The notes under the pieces are model-generated. The model was given only the letters and a program-made list of their open reading frames with translations, searched no databases and had not been told where the DNA came from. DNA of 64,000 nucleotides, taken from contig NZ_BMZO01000007.1 of the NCBI RefSeq assembly GCF_014652835.1, positions 186,001-250,000 on the forward strand. The letters run 5' to 3'. Position 1 is the stretch's first letter. Every line of letters begins with the position of its first letter. This stretch comes from Limoniibacter endophyticus (GTDB taxonomy: Bacteria > Pseudomonadota > Alphaproteobacteria > Rhizobiales > Rhizobiaceae). A program made the translations under genes and the position numbers. Positions 18,262-27,570 of the stretch are shown one piece after another.

Positions 18262-18858
18262 ATGCAAAAGATCATCCTCGCCTCCCAAAGTCCGTTTCGC
18301 CGAACGCTTCTTCAAAATGCGGGGCTGTCATTCGAAACGATCAGCGCCGATATCGATGAAAGAGCTGCCGAGGCACCAATGCGCCAGACTGGCGCTACGC
18401 CGGCTGACATTGCCGAAGTTCTTGCAATAGCCAAGGCTATGGATGTCAGTGCCCGGATACCCAGTGCGCTTGTGATCGGTTGCGATCAAACATTGTCCTT
18501 GGATGAAGAGATTTATCATAAGCCAGAATCGATGGAGGCGGCCCGCCGTCATCTTCTCTCGCTTTCCGGAAAGACCCATCAACTGAACAGTGCCGTTGTT
18601 CTCGTCAAGGACGGCGAATTGATTTGGAGCCATACAGGTGTCGCCGATCTCACGATGCGCAAACTGGATCCAGCCTTCATTGGGCGCCATCTTGCCAGAG
18701 TTGGGGATGTTGCGCTGAAAAGCGTCGGCGCTTATCAGATCGAAGGCGAGGGTATCCAGCTCTTCGAAAAAATCGAAGGCGATTATTTTACAATAGTCGG
18801 CCTCCCTCTCCTGGCCCTTCTGGAGAAGCTGCGAGAGCTCGGAGCGATCGATGGCTGA
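18262..18858 (+). CDS. maf: Maf-family nucleoside triphosphate pyrophosphatase
   Basis: The 198-residue protein has the Maf signature [11 protein letters not shown] near the N-terminus and the conserved [12 protein letters not shown] segment carrying the catalytic Asp. Maf proteins hydrolyse dTTP, UTP or modified nucleotides and limit misincorporation; some restrain septation. Substrate choice between the YhdE and YceF types cannot be settled from this sequence alone. Its end overlaps aroE by eight bases. Adjacent maf-aroE-coaE-dnaQ is a conserved alphaproteobacterial run beside the origin. Confidence 0.92.
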   Translation: MQKIILASQSPFRRTLLQNAGLSFETISADIDERAAEAPMRQTGATPADIAEVLAIAKAMDVSARIPSALVIGCDQTLSLDEEIYHKPESMEAARRHLLSLSGKTHQLNSAVVLVKDGELIWSHTGVADLTMRKLDPAFIGRHLARVGDVALKSVGAYQIEGEGIQLFEKIEGDYFTIVGLPLLALLEKLRELGAIDG

Positions 18859-19684
18859 CATGAAAAAGGCGTTCGTGTGCGGGCATCCCATTTCTCATTC
18901 GAGATCACCTAAAATCCACGGCTACTGGTTGAACCTATTTGGCATCGAGGGCAGCTATGAAGCTGTAGACAAGTCACCCACCGAGTTCGCTGCGTTTTTA
19001 GCCAGTCTTGAATCATCCGGATTTGCAGGTGGTAATCTTACGATCCCCTACAAACAGGCCGTGATCCCTCTGCTTGACGAGGTTGACGCCGCGGCGAAAG
19101 CGATAGGGGCGGTGAATACGATCTGGTTCGAAAAAGGGCGGCTTCTAGGCAGCAATACAGATGCTTATGGATTTGCTGCCAACCTCGATACTCGGGTTCC
19201 GGGCTGGGATGCGGGGAAAGTGGCAGTGGTATTGGGAGCTGGGGGTGCCGCGCGGGCGATTCTGTACGCACTCCGTTGCCGGGGTTTTGATACAATTTTC
19301 GTTCTCAATAGATCATTGGAACGCGCGCAGGAACTTGCGAATCTGTTCGGTTGTAGAGCGCTGCAAATGTCACAGTTCGAGGAAATTGCGGATCAGGCCG
19401 ATCTCTTGGTGAATACGACGTCGCTTGGAATGAGGGGGCAACCTGATCTAAACTTGGACATTACCCGGCTTCCTGAGCGTTGTATCGTCAGTGACATTGT
19501 CTATGTTCCATTGAAGACTTCTCTACTCGCGGCTGCAGAGGAAAGAGGATTAAAGACAGTAGACGGCCTGGGTATGCTACTGCATCAGGCTATCCCCGGC
19601 TTTGAACGTTGGTTCGGGCCACGCCCGGCGGTAACACCGGAGCTTTACAAGCTGATTATCAGCGACATTGTGAGCGGAACATGA
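18851..19684 (+). CDS. aroE: Shikimate dehydrogenase
   Basis: AroE reduces 3-dehydroshikimate to shikimate with NADPH in the aromatic amino acid pathway. The 277-residue protein starts with the substrate-binding [12 protein letters not shown] and has GNLTIPYK with catalytic Lys68. VNTIWF and NTDAYGF follow, then the glycine-rich [12 protein letters not shown] nucleotide-binding loop. It overlaps maf by eight bases and coaE by four (ATGA), so these genes are translated as a coupled unit. Chorismate mutase, a later step of the same pathway, is also in the window at 4606. Confidence 0.95.
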   Translation: MADMKKAFVCGHPISHSRSPKIHGYWLNLFGIEGSYEAVDKSPTEFAAFLASLESSGFAGGNLTIPYKQAVIPLLDEVDAAAKAIGAVNTIWFEKGRLLGSNTDAYGFAANLDTRVPGWDAGKVAVVLGAGGAARAILYALRCRGFDTIFVLNRSLERAQELANLFGCRALQMSQFEEIADQADLLVNTTSLGMRGQPDLNLDITRLPERCIVSDIVYVPLKTSLLAAAEERGLKTVDGLGMLLHQAIPGFERWFGPRPAVTPELYKLIISDIVSGT

Positions 19685-20268
19685 TCATACTGGCACTGAC
19701 CGGTTCCATAGGTATGGGCAAATCAACGACTGCGAAAATTTTCTCAGACCAGGGAGTTCCAGTCCACGATTCTGATATGACGGTCCACGAAATCTATGCA
19801 GGTGAAGCCGTACCTTTTATAGAAGAGGCTTTTCCTGGCGCTGTGAAACGCGGAATGGTCGATAGAAGCGAACTGGGTGCATTGGTGTTGAATAATCCTG
19901 GGGCGATCAAGCGGCTTGAATCAATCGTTCATCCATTGGTTCGATCACATCGGGATCGTTTTCTGAAATATCACAAAGATCAAAACACATCTGCGGTGCT
20001 TCTCGATGTTCCGCTGCTGTTCGAAACAGGGGCGGATGCTGAGGCGGATAAGATTGTTGTCGTGACCTGTGATCCAGCGCTTCAGCGAGAGAGAGTTCTG
20101 ACCCGGCCTGGCATGACGTTAGAAAAATTCGAAGCAATCGTCGCTCGCCAGATGCCGGATGCTGAAAAGCGTGCACGCGCGGACTTCGTGATCGACACAG
20201 GAAATGGCTTGGATGATGCGAGGCACCAGGTGCAAGCAGTTCTGCATAGCCTCGGTATAATCACCTGA
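19681..20268 (+). CDS. coaE: Dephospho-CoA kinase
   Basis: CoaE phosphorylates dephospho-CoA in the last step of CoA synthesis. From the ATG at 19681 the protein is 195 residues and starts [17 protein letters not shown], with the P-loop GSIGMGKST at 8-16. The [19 protein letters not shown] lid region is further on. A longer frame upstream is internal to aroE and was rejected because the P-loop would be displaced from the N-terminus. The start overlaps the aroE stop by four bases. coaA, the first step, is also in the window (32524). Confidence 0.95.
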   Translation: MIILALTGSIGMGKSTTAKIFSDQGVPVHDSDMTVHEIYAGEAVPFIEEAFPGAVKRGMVDRSELGALVLNNPGAIKRLESIVHPLVRSHRDRFLKYHKDQNTSAVLLDVPLLFETGADAEADKIVVVTCDPALQRERVLTRPGMTLEKFEAIVARQMPDAEKRARADFVIDTGNGLDDARHQVQAVLHSLGIIT

Positions 20269-20277
20269 TAATATCAG

Positions 20278-20293
20278 TGATTCACGTGAAACA
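20278..20293. other. parS site 5 (coaE-dnaQ gap)
   Basis: TGATTCACGTGAAACA has the TTCACGTGAA core and a single departure from the 16-base palindrome. It is the exact reverse complement of site 4, and it is the only site seen on this side of the origin. Confidence 0.92.
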
Positions 20294-20319
20294 GATTTTT
20301 AACCATACCGGATTTCAGC

Positions 20320-21021
20320 ATGCGTGAGATCATATTCGATACCGAAACCACGGGTCTTCACAACCGAGAAGACCGGATTATAGAAATAGGCGGAATTGAA
20401 CTTCTCAATCGTTTTCCGACGGGCCGGACATTTCACGAATATATCAATCCCGAAGGCCGTAAGGTCCATCCAGACGCGCTTGCTGTTCATGGAATTACCG
20501 ATGAAAGCCTGCGCAACAAACCGACCTTCAGAGATATTTCGGAGAGGTTTCTCGAGTTCTTCGACGGGGCCTATCTCGTTGCGCACAATGCAAACTTCGA
20601 TATGGGTTTCATTAATGCGGAACTTGGGAGGCTTGGCCGCCCACCCATTGCACCAGAATGGGTCATCGATACTCTGGCGTTGGCGAAACGCAAGCATCCA
20701 ATGGGCCCCAATTCCCTCGACGCCTTGTGCCGACGCTATGGCATCGATAACTCCCATCGTGAGAAACATGGGGCGCTTCTCGACTCGGAATTACTAGCGG
20801 AAGTTTATATCGAGCTTCTTGGAGGTAAGCAGGCGGGCTTCGAACTCGAAACCGTTGTTGAGGTTCAAACCGTGGAGGTGGAGGAACAGATAACGGTTAT
20901 CGTGGAGCCGCGGGCGGTCCCACTACCTCCCCGTCTGACGCAGATTGAAATAGAAGCGCATACCAAGCTTGTCGCAAAGCTTGGTGAAAACGCAATCTGG
21001 AACAAGGTTTTGCAGCAATAA
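20320..21021 (+). CDS. dnaQ: DNA polymerase III epsilon subunit (3'-5' exonuclease)
   Basis: DnaQ proofreads replication errors within the polymerase III core. The 233-residue protein has the DEDDh catalytic residues D7 and E9 in FDTETTG, D94 in NANFD, H150 and D155. Its C-terminal part has a Val/Glu-rich segment typical of the linker that binds the alpha subunit. It follows coaE after a 51-base gap holding a parS site. It ends just before a strong terminator. The length is normal for alphaproteobacteria. Confidence 0.96.
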   Translation: MREIIFDTETTGLHNREDRIIEIGGIELLNRFPTGRTFHEYINPEGRKVHPDALAVHGITDESLRNKPTFRDISERFLEFFDGAYLVAHNANFDMGFINAELGRLGRPPIAPEWVIDTLALAKRKHPMGPNSLDALCRRYGIDNSHREKHGALLDSELLAEVYIELLGGKQAGFELETVVEVQTVEVEEQITVIVEPRAVPLPPRLTQIEIEAHTKLVAKLGENAIWNKVLQQ

Positions 21022-21048
21022 AAAAGCCCGACGAACCGCCGGGCTTTT
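21022..21048. terminator. Bidirectional terminator between dnaQ and secB
   Basis: AAAAGCCCG (21022-21030) and CGGGCTTTT (21040-21048) form a nine-base stem with a nine-base loop. It starts directly after the dnaQ stop and 23 bases before the secB stop, so it likely serves both. Confidence 0.9.
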
Positions 21049-21070
21049 CGTCACCGTACCGCTTACCTGA

Positions 21071-21571
21071 TCAGGAAGCGGCTTTCGTGGCGTTCTGTTC
21101 CTGCGCCATGCGCTGCTGGAACATCTGTGCAAAGTCAATCGGGTCGAGCATTAGCGGCGGAAAACCACCATTGCGGGTAGCATCGGCTACGATTTGACGC
21201 GCGAACGGGAATAAGAGACGCGGGCACTCGATGAATAGGATTGGAAGCATGTGTTCCTGTGGGAAACCTGCAATCCGGAAGACACCACCATAAACCAGCT
21301 CGACGTTAAAAAGCACCTCTTCCTCGTACTTCGCCTGAGCGCTCAACGTCAAATTGACATCGAACTCGTTCTCGGCGACTGAATTGGCGTTGACATTGAC
21401 GTTGATATTTATCGCCGGTGCCTTTTCGCGCCCACGGAGGGAGCGTGGGGCGCCGGGATTTTCAAACGACAGATCCTTCACATACTGTACAAGGACATTG
21501 AGAGACGGCTGCTGAGCCCCCTCCCCGTTGACGCCATTACCCGCGGTGGGTGCTGCATCATTTTGAGCCAT
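21071..21571 (-). CDS. secB: Protein-export chaperone SecB
   Basis: SecB holds preproteins unfolded for SecA and the Sec translocon. From the ATG at 21571 the protein has 166 residues, beginning [13 protein letters not shown], with the conserved core LSFENPGAP and [12 protein letters not shown]-type segment (here [12 protein letters not shown]), followed by [21 protein letters not shown] near the C-terminus. The upstream extension to 21601 lacks conservation and AAGGACCC precedes 21571. Together with Ffh in this window it represents the two routes that deliver proteins to the Sec machinery. It is a single-gene unit. Confidence 0.96.
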   Translation of the reverse strand: MAQNDAAPTAGNGVNGEGAQQPSLNVLVQYVKDLSFENPGAPRSLRGREKAPAININVNVNANSVAENEFDVNLTLSAQAKYEEEVLFNVELVYGGVFRIAGFPQEHMLPILFIECPRLLFPFARQIVADATRNGGFPPLMLDPIDFAQMFQQRMAQEQNATKAAS

Positions 21572-21669
21572 GAGTGGGTCCTTCTGGAATCCGGTAAGCA
21601 AGGGTTGCGATTTGTGCCGTGGCTAGCATGTGAACTTTATCAAAACAAGGAGTGAAGGCCATCTCAGGG

Positions 21670-22146
21670 TCAGTCGCGACCATCGTCCAGTTGCTTGCCC
21701 GAACCGTTCGACGACGGCTCACTCCGATAATTATCGGCTTCGAGATCTATAATGGTTTCGCCTGAGCGTCGTCCTCCGGACGAGCCGTACTGATAGCGGC
21801 GGACGACCATGTTGCGGCCAGCAGACCGCCAGAGGAAGTTCCTCACCGGCGGTAAAAAGAGCAATAGGCCAGTAATGTCGGTCACAAATCCCGGGATAAT
21901 GAGCAGAATGCCCGAGATTGTGATAAAGAAACCGTGAAGAAGAGTTGAGCTGGGATCTTCTCCAGCCTCCACTTCGGTGCGAACCCGGGTGAGCACCTGT
22001 AATCCTTGCGATCTCAGGGTCAAAATGCCAACAATCGCGGATAATATGACCAGACCAATGGTGCCCAGTACACCAACCGCACCACCCACGATCACGAAAC
22101 CGGCGATTTCGAGGAGTGGCAGTAGCATTAGAAGCAAAAACGGCAA
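21670..22146 (-). CDS. fxsA: FxsA family membrane protein
   Basis: The protein of about 158 residues starts at a TTG (22146) preceded by AAGGATC. It has hydrophobic segments at about 1-20, 25-45 and 70-95, and the conserved FITISGILLIIPGFVTDITGLLLFLPP, which defines the FxsA family. FxsA in E. coli counteracts phage T7 exclusion by the F plasmid; its normal role is unknown. The C-terminal 55 residues are polar and basic. A downstream ATG (22128) could be the start instead. It is divergent from the Tim44-like gene, with a 171-base gap. Confidence 0.85.
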   Translation of the reverse strand: MPFLLLMLLPLLEIAGFVIVGGAVGVLGTIGLVILSAIVGILTLRSQGLQVLTRVRTEVEAGEDPSSTLLHGFFITISGILLIIPGFVTDITGLLLFLPPVRNFLWRSAGRNMVVRRYQYGSSGGRRSGETIIDLEADNYRSEPSSNGSGKQLDDGRD

Positions 22147-22317
22147 TGTCTGATCCTTTATCAAACGGGGATTCAATTTGGCATTCTTGATAAATCTCAG
22201 ATAGGAATGCCAGCGCGGAATTTGAATGCTGGTATGATGCGTTCTATATTGCCTAGATGAGCTTTTGAAATGAACGTTGGGCGGTTCCGTGCCGCTTCGT
22301 TCCCCCTCAGACGAGAG

Positions 22318-23031
22318 ATGGTCGCTTTGTTGGATTTCGGCACGCTTTTTTTTATTATCGCTGCGGTGGTGATTTTTTTCCAGCTCCGCTCCGTTCTGGG
22401 CCGCAGAACGGGGAGCGAGCGGCCTCCTATCGATCCGTTCACAGCGAATCGTACTCGTCCTGCAGTGCCTCGGGAAACGGGCAATGACAATGTCGTCTCG
22501 CTTCCCCAGAATCAATCCGGCCCGGTAGAGGTCGTCGATCCCTACGCACAGATCGACGCCTTTGCGAAGGAGGGTACGCCGGTCAATCATGGCTTGCGAG
22601 AAATCCGCGACCTTGATTCGAGTTTTGAACCCAAGTCTTTTGTCGAAGGCGCGCGTACCGCTTATGAAGTGATTATCAAGGCATTCGCAGATGGTGATCG
22701 CGCAACCCTGAAGAATCTTTTGTCGAAGGAAGTTTATGACGGCTTCGTAGCCGCGATCTCTGACCGCGAGGGCCGGAATGAGAAGATCGAAACTTCATTC
22801 GTGGGCTTCAATGAGTCCAGCGTCGTCGCGGCAGGGATGAGGGGATCGGAAGCAAACGTCACGCTGCGTTTTGTGAGTCAGATCATATCGGCGACGCGTG
22901 ATGCGAATGGAACAGTGATTGACGGCGATCCCGATCATGTCGCGGAAGTGGTTGATGTCTGGACTTTCGCGCGTGACACGCGTTCCAAGGATCCAAACTG
23001 GAAGCTTGTAGCAACCGAAGCAGAAGACTGA
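22318..23031 (+). CDS. Tim44-like domain protein
   Basis: The protein starts with a single membrane anchor (FFIIAAVVIFFQLRSVLG), followed by a polar linker and a ~150-residue C-terminal domain beginning at FVEGARTAYEVIIKAFADGD, which is the Tim44-like fold. In mitochondria Tim44 tethers Hsp70 to the import channel; bacterial versions are anchored in the inner membrane and have unsettled roles. The ATG at 22318 fits family N-termini; one 48 bases upstream also is in frame, giving a longer polar start. It is 17 bases before mltA. I assume co-transcription with mltA. Confidence 0.85.
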   Translation: MVALLDFGTLFFIIAAVVIFFQLRSVLGRRTGSERPPIDPFTANRTRPAVPRETGNDNVVSLPQNQSGPVEVVDPYAQIDAFAKEGTPVNHGLREIRDLDSSFEPKSFVEGARTAYEVIIKAFADGDRATLKNLLSKEVYDGFVAAISDREGRNEKIETSFVGFNESSVVAAGMRGSEANVTLRFVSQIISATRDANGTVIDGDPDHVAEVVDVWTFARDTRSKDPNWKLVATEAED

Positions 23032-23048
23032 GATACGGACCGCCGCTA

Positions 23049-24149
23049 ATGGCTATGTCGGAAGATCTAACGCGTTTGTCTTTTGACAGGCTATCGGGCT
23101 GGGAAAAGGACACCGCCCTTCTGGGGGCATTCAGAACTTTTTTGCGCTCGGCGGAAGCCGGTCTACGGGCTGCCACCAACCCTGGCACGCTTGGGATTCC
23201 GCCAGAAAGCTTTCATCCGGCGTTCGTTGCGGCTACGAACGATCCTTGTCGCAACGAACATGAAGCACGCGCATTTTTCGAGACTTTTTTCAGGCCCTAC
23301 CTTCTCTCCCCAAAGTCCGGAGAGAAGCCGTTGATTACTGGATACTACCAGCCAACGCATAAGGCCTCACTTGTACAAACAGAGCGATTTCGTCACCCTC
23401 TTTATCGTCAGCCTCATGACCTGGTAAGTGTGGAACCGGGGAGCGTTCCGGGATTGCCGCACGATTACGCTTTTGCACGTCAAACCAAAACGGGTCTGAT
23501 ACCGTATTTCGACCGACGCGCCATAGATGAAGGCGCACTTGAAGATCGAGGGTTGGAGGTCGCATGGCTCGAAAGCCGCGTCGATGTTTTCTTCATTCAC
23601 GTGCAAGGATCCTCCTTACTCGAGCTTCCGGATGGTAGGACGCTTCGCGTTGGTTACGCTGCGAAATCAGGGCATCCCTTCACGGGGATCGGTCGATATT
23701 TGATCGACTTGGGTGAAATCTCCGCGGACGAGGTTTCGATGCAGACGATCCGTGGGTGGCTGGACGAGAACCCTGCCCGGACGGACGAGGTTCTTTGGCG
23801 GAACAGGTCCTACATTTTCTTCGGAACTCCAGGAGATTCTGGTCACGACGGCCCGGAAGGGGCATCGGGCGTCAACCTCGTTGCAGGACGGTCCGTTGCC
23901 GTTGATTCGCAACGACATGTTTGGGGTACGCCCATCTTCATTAGTTCTACATCGCGGATCAATTTCGGGAATGGCGGCGAGCTGCCTCGCTTGATGATTG
24001 CCCAGGACACCGGAAGCGCGATTAGGGGAAACTGCCGAGCCGACCTCTTCATGGGAACGGGGGAAGAAGCAGGTGCATTGGCTGGTGGCTTGAAAGAAAC
24101 TGGTTCGTTCCATCTCTTGATACCCATCACAGCCTCGGGCCGATTGTAG
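23049..24149 (+). CDS. mltA: MltA family lytic transglycosylase
   Basis: The 366-residue protein has the MltA double-psi barrel features, with GYYQP near residue 99, the YFDRRAID segment, the HVQGS motif and the C-terminal IAQDTGSAIRG with a presumed catalytic Asp, then ADLFMGTGEEAG. MltA cleaves peptidoglycan by forming 1,6-anhydromuramoyl ends. No signal peptide or lipobox is visible at the N-terminus, so export would need another route or a different start. It lies between the Tim44-like gene and an Smr gene, and its stop overlaps the Smr start. Confidence 0.9.
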   Translation: MAMSEDLTRLSFDRLSGWEKDTALLGAFRTFLRSAEAGLRAATNPGTLGIPPESFHPAFVAATNDPCRNEHEARAFFETFFRPYLLSPKSGEKPLITGYYQPTHKASLVQTERFRHPLYRQPHDLVSVEPGSVPGLPHDYAFARQTKTGLIPYFDRRAIDEGALEDRGLEVAWLESRVDVFFIHVQGSSLLELPDGRTLRVGYAAKSGHPFTGIGRYLIDLGEISADEVSMQTIRGWLDENPARTDEVLWRNRSYIFFGTPGDSGHDGPEGASGVNLVAGRSVAVDSQRHVWGTPIFISSTSRINFGNGGELPRLMIAQDTGSAIRGNCRADLFMGTGEEAGALAGGLKETGSFHLLIPITASGRL

Positions 24150-24700
24150 TGGCGATGAAGAGACGCAAACTTACCACGGAGGATCGAACGCTTTGGACGA
24201 CGGTCGCAAAAACCGTAACACCGCTGCGACCGGACGAGCTGAACAGGCTTCTAGCGAACGAAATCGGCACAGATAAATCCCTTTTGGAAAGTTTCCGCGT
24301 GGATCTTTCCCATCTCGCAAATGATCCGGCCTTGTCGTGGCCAAATTCTGCAAAAGCTTCAACAAAGCCGCTACCGTCTCGCCTCGACAAACCTACTCAT
24401 CAGAAGATCTCAGCAGGTCGCGTTTCAATCGAAGCGCGGGTTGATCTTCATGGACTGACACAGTCGCAAGCTCACGAAGCGCTGCTCTTCTTTCTGCAGC
24501 GTTCCTATGCCGAACAACGCCGCCATGTGCTGGTTATCACCGGCAAGGGCAGCGCCGGCTCGGGTATATTACGTCGCGCCGTCCCGGAATGGATAAAGAC
24601 CCCTGCGTTTAGGCCCTATGTCAGCGGCCTTGATAATGCCGCCCGCCACCATGGCGGCGATGGTGCCCTTTACATCCGTTTACGAAAGCACCCGCGGTGA
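24149..24700 (+). CDS. Smr domain protein
   Basis: The 183-residue protein has a C-terminal Smr domain beginning VDLHGLTQSQAHEAL and continuing GKGSAGSGILRRAVPEWI. Smr domains of the MutS2/YdaL type are nucleic-acid binding endonuclease-like folds. The N-terminal half is basic and unstructured-looking. Two starts are possible, a GTG at 24149 overlapping the mltA stop and an ATG at 24155. The gene overlaps the following XRE gene by four bases (GTGA), so it is co-translated with its neighbours. Function is not established. Confidence 0.87.
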   Translation: MAMKRRKLTTEDRTLWTTVAKTVTPLRPDELNRLLANEIGTDKSLLESFRVDLSHLANDPALSWPNSAKASTKPLPSRLDKPTHQKISAGRVSIEARVDLHGLTQSQAHEALLFFLQRSYAEQRRHVLVITGKGSAGSGILRRAVPEWIKTPAFRPYVSGLDNAARHHGGDGALYIRLRKHPR

Positions 24701-25071
24701 CGCCCTTCGGCGAGAGGCTGCGCGAGCTTCGCGCCCGTCACGGCGTGACGCAGCGTGAGATGGCGCAAGCCATTGGCGTTACCCCCGCTTATCTAAGCGC
24801 CCTCGAGCATGGCAAGCGCGGCAAACCTTCCTGGACACTGCTGCAGAAGATCATGGGATATTTTAACGTCATCTGGGATGATGCCGAAGCGCTGTTTGAG
24901 CTGGCTGAGCAGTCGCACCCACGCATCAAGATCGACACTGGTGGCCTTTCGCCTGCCGCAATGCGTCTCGTTTACAAGCTAAGCGAAAATGTCCATCGCC
25001 TGCCCGCCGAAACATTGGCAGAGATGGAAGTGGTTCTCGATGCCAGCATTAAATCGGCGCGAAAACTCTAG
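24697..25071 (+). CDS. XRE-family helix-turn-helix regulator
   Basis: This 124-residue protein starts at GTG 24697, overlapping the Smr stop. Residues 8-60 form an HTH-XRE domain (TQREMAQAIGVTPAYLSALEHGKRG contains the recognition helix). The rest is a helical C-terminus. Regulators of this type bind DNA as dimers; the target is not evident. Because it is the last gene in the mltA-smr unit it might regulate that operon. It converges with the DUF1402 gene, stop to stop, with no gap and no hairpin that I can see. Confidence 0.85.
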   Translation: MTPFGERLRELRARHGVTQREMAQAIGVTPAYLSALEHGKRGKPSWTLLQKIMGYFNVIWDDAEALFELAEQSHPRIKIDTGGLSPAAMRLVYKLSENVHRLPAETLAEMEVVLDASIKSARKL

Positions 25072-26025
25072 TCAAAGCAATTTTTCAAGTTCGGCGATGC
25101 GATCGTTGACCAACCAACCATAGTAATTCTCCTCGGGCAATCGCGGCGCTTCGCCTCGCTCTTTGCGCTCCTGATTTTCGTGAGCAAGCGCGCGTGCTCT
25201 CGCCTCCGGATTGCCCACATTGTAAAGCGTCGACGTGATGCCGGGATTCTTTGATATATCGAAACCAGCAATCGCCTTGTAAGCATCAATCGACTTGCGC
25301 AGGACCGCAGCCACATAGGGCAAGGTTCGATCCGGATCCATGATTGTTTCATAGACCTTTTGTGGCTCTCGGTAATCAAGTTTCGGGTACCCCGATATGG
25401 CGCTTACCATATCGCTCATCTGCAGCGCCGTCAGAGGGTTCATCTGTCCGAGGCCAAAGGTCTGCCCGGCATAAAGCGGTTGGAAGAACGTCGCGCTGAA
25501 GCGGTCGTTGGGAAATTTTTTGCCGTCCACGGACTTTCCCTTGAAGGCGCTGTTCCACACCTGCTCACGGCAGGTCCAAAGATCATAAGAATCTTCTTTA
25601 GGATCGCATTTCGAGAACTGAGGCCTTTGCAGGAAGGTTTCGGCACTTTCGCCGGCGTAGGAGAAATTGATTGTATTGGTGAGATAGGCCGCGGCCTTTA
25701 CATAGTACGTCTGAAGACGGTCATAGGCGTCGACATTATAGGTATGCTCCCCCACGATCGCACCAACGATGTGTATAGGATCGATGCCGTAGGAGCGCGC
25801 TACCGATCTGACTTTCGAAACAAGCTCCTTGTCCTTTTCAAACAGCCGGTATGCCTTGCGATACTTCGCCTCGAAACTACTGCCGCCTGCCTGAGTGCGT
25901 CGTGTGGACGCTCCTGGCACGTGGGGTTGTTTCTCGAAACGATTGCCTTCTGGCACGACCGTCACCGCCATTGCGGTGGAGGTGAGTGCGGTAAGCATAA
26001 AAACTGCAAGAATGGCACGCCTCAT
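25072..26025 (-). CDS. DUF1402 family exported protein
   Basis: This 317-residue protein begins with a clear signal peptide (MRRAILAVFMLTALTSTAMA, then VT). It contains the segments YGIDPIHIVGAIVGEHTYN and FGLGQMNPLTALQMSD, which look like a lysozyme-like fold with a glutamate positioned as a catalytic acid. This is the DUF1402 family, common in rhizobia and uncharacterised. A longer in-frame start at 26169 lacks the signal and was rejected; GGGA precedes 26025. It is convergent with the XRE gene and upstream of nothing on its strand except hslU. Confidence 0.8.
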   Translation of the reverse strand: MRRAILAVFMLTALTSTAMAVTVVPEGNRFEKQPHVPGASTRRTQAGGSSFEAKYRKAYRLFEKDKELVSKVRSVARSYGIDPIHIVGAIVGEHTYNVDAYDRLQTYYVKAAAYLTNTINFSYAGESAETFLQRPQFSKCDPKEDSYDLWTCREQVWNSAFKGKSVDGKKFPNDRFSATFFQPLYAGQTFGLGQMNPLTALQMSDMVSAISGYPKLDYREPQKVYETIMDPDRTLPYVAAVLRKSIDAYKAIAGFDISKNPGITSTLYNVGNPEARARALAHENQERKERGEAPRLPEENYYGWLVNDRIAELEKLL

Positions 26026-26198
26026 GTCGTTGTCCCGTTCGGCAAAAAGAAAGTCCGGAAGCGGCTTCTTTTTGCTGATGGTTAACGAAAAGAAAAGCAA
26101 AAACGATAATGAAGCGCGGAAAACCATCTCGATAGGCCAGGGAGATGGCCAGTAGGGTGCGGAAATCACGACATCCGCACCAAATCTATCTACTGGGA

Positions 26199-27509
26199 TT
26201 AGAGAACAAACCGTGACAGATCGGTGTTCTGCGCAAGATCGCCGACATTGGTTTGCACATAATCCGCATCGATGGTCACGGTGGAACCTGAACGGTCTGG
26301 TGCGTTGAAAGACACATCATCCAGAACACGTTCCATCACTGTCTGCAGGCGCCGAGCACCAATGTTCTCAACGGTGCTGTTCAGATCGACCGCGATGGAT
26401 GCCAGGCGATCGATCGCATCATCGGTGAATTCAAGCTCGACACCCTCTGTCCGCAGGAGCGCTATATACTGCTTGATAAGGCAAGCCTCCGTTTCAGTGA
26501 GGATTCGACGAAAATCGTCCTTGTCCAACGCACGCAATTCGACGCGGATCGGAAGGCGCCCTTGCAATTCGGGCAGTAGGTCGGAGGGCTTGGCGACGTG
26601 GAATGCGCCCGATGCAACAAAGAGAATATGGTCCGTCTTTACCGGTCCGTATTTGGTTGCCACCGTAGTTCCTTCAACCAGTGGAAGGAGATCACGCTGC
26701 ACTCCTTCGCGCGATACGCCGGCACCACCAATGCCCTCACGTGTAGCAATCTTGTCAATTTCGTCCAGAAAGACGATGCCGTCATTTTCCGTCAGGCGAA
26801 GGGCCCGCTGCACCATTTCTTCCTGGTCTAGCAGCTTGTCTGACTCGTCGTTGATCAGCAACTGGTATGACTCGCGTACGGTGGTCTTGCGCATCTTCGT
26901 GCGCTGACCGCCCATCGCCTTGGAAAGCATGTCATTAATATTCAGTACGCCAATGTTTGCGCCCGGCATACCCGGAATTTCGAAGCCGCCTGGGGCACTG
27001 CCGGTGTCAGCCAGCTCGATCTCGATTTCCTTGTCGTCCAGTTCATTGTCACGCAGCTTCTTGCGAAAGCTGTCACGGGTCGCAGGACTGGCCGTCTTGC
27101 CAACGAGAGCTTCGAGAACACGTTCTTCAGCGTTCAGATGGGCGCGGGCCTTCACGTCTTCGCGCATCTTTTCCCGCACCAGTCCGATGGCCACCTCGAC
27201 CAGATCGCGAATGATCTGCTCGACGTCGCGACCAACATAGCCTACTTCGGTGAACTTCGTTGCTTCGACCTTGATGAAGGGAGCGCCAGCGAGTTTCGCA
27301 AGCCGCCGCGAAATTTCGGTCTTGCCGACACCTGTCGGACCGATCATCAAAATGTTCTTAGGCATGACTTCCTCGCGCATGCCGTCTTCTAGTTGCTGGC
27401 GCCGCCAACGGTTACGCAGTGCAATAGCGACGGCACGCTTCGCTTCCTTTTGGCCGATAATGTAGCGATCCAGTTCAGAAACGATTTCGCGTGGAGAGAA
27501 AGTTGTCAT
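26199..27509 (-). CDS. hslU: HslU, ATPase subunit of HslVU protease
   Basis: HslU unfolds substrates and feeds them to the HslV protease. The 436-residue AAA+ protein has Walker A GPTGVGKT at 57-64, Walker B VFLDEIDK, and the family start [28 protein letters not shown]. The C-terminus ends in DLSRFVL, which docks into HslV. It lies after DUF2585 and hslV on the same strand. DUF2585 between hslV and hslU is the only break in the usual pair. Confidence 0.97.
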   Translation of the reverse strand: MTTFSPREIVSELDRYIIGQKEAKRAVAIALRNRWRRQQLEDGMREEVMPKNILMIGPTGVGKTEISRRLAKLAGAPFIKVEATKFTEVGYVGRDVEQIIRDLVEVAIGLVREKMREDVKARAHLNAEERVLEALVGKTASPATRDSFRKKLRDNELDDKEIEIELADTGSAPGGFEIPGMPGANIGVLNINDMLSKAMGGQRTKMRKTTVRESYQLLINDESDKLLDQEEMVQRALRLTENDGIVFLDEIDKIATREGIGGAGVSREGVQRDLLPLVEGTTVATKYGPVKTDHILFVASGAFHVAKPSDLLPELQGRLPIRVELRALDKDDFRRILTETEACLIKQYIALLRTEGVELEFTDDAIDRLASIAVDLNSTVENIGARRLQTVMERVLDDVSFNAPDRSGSTVTIDADYVQTNVGDLAQNTDLSRFVL

Positions 27510-27570
27510 CGAAAGTCCTCGAATTATCTGTTGCCGTCTAGATAGGAAGCGAAGCGGCGCGCCTCAACTT

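Noticed and set aside
20296-20306. TTAACCAT, a CtrA half-site look, near parS site 5
   Set aside because: Half-site only, without the second half at the required spacing; short motif expected by chance.
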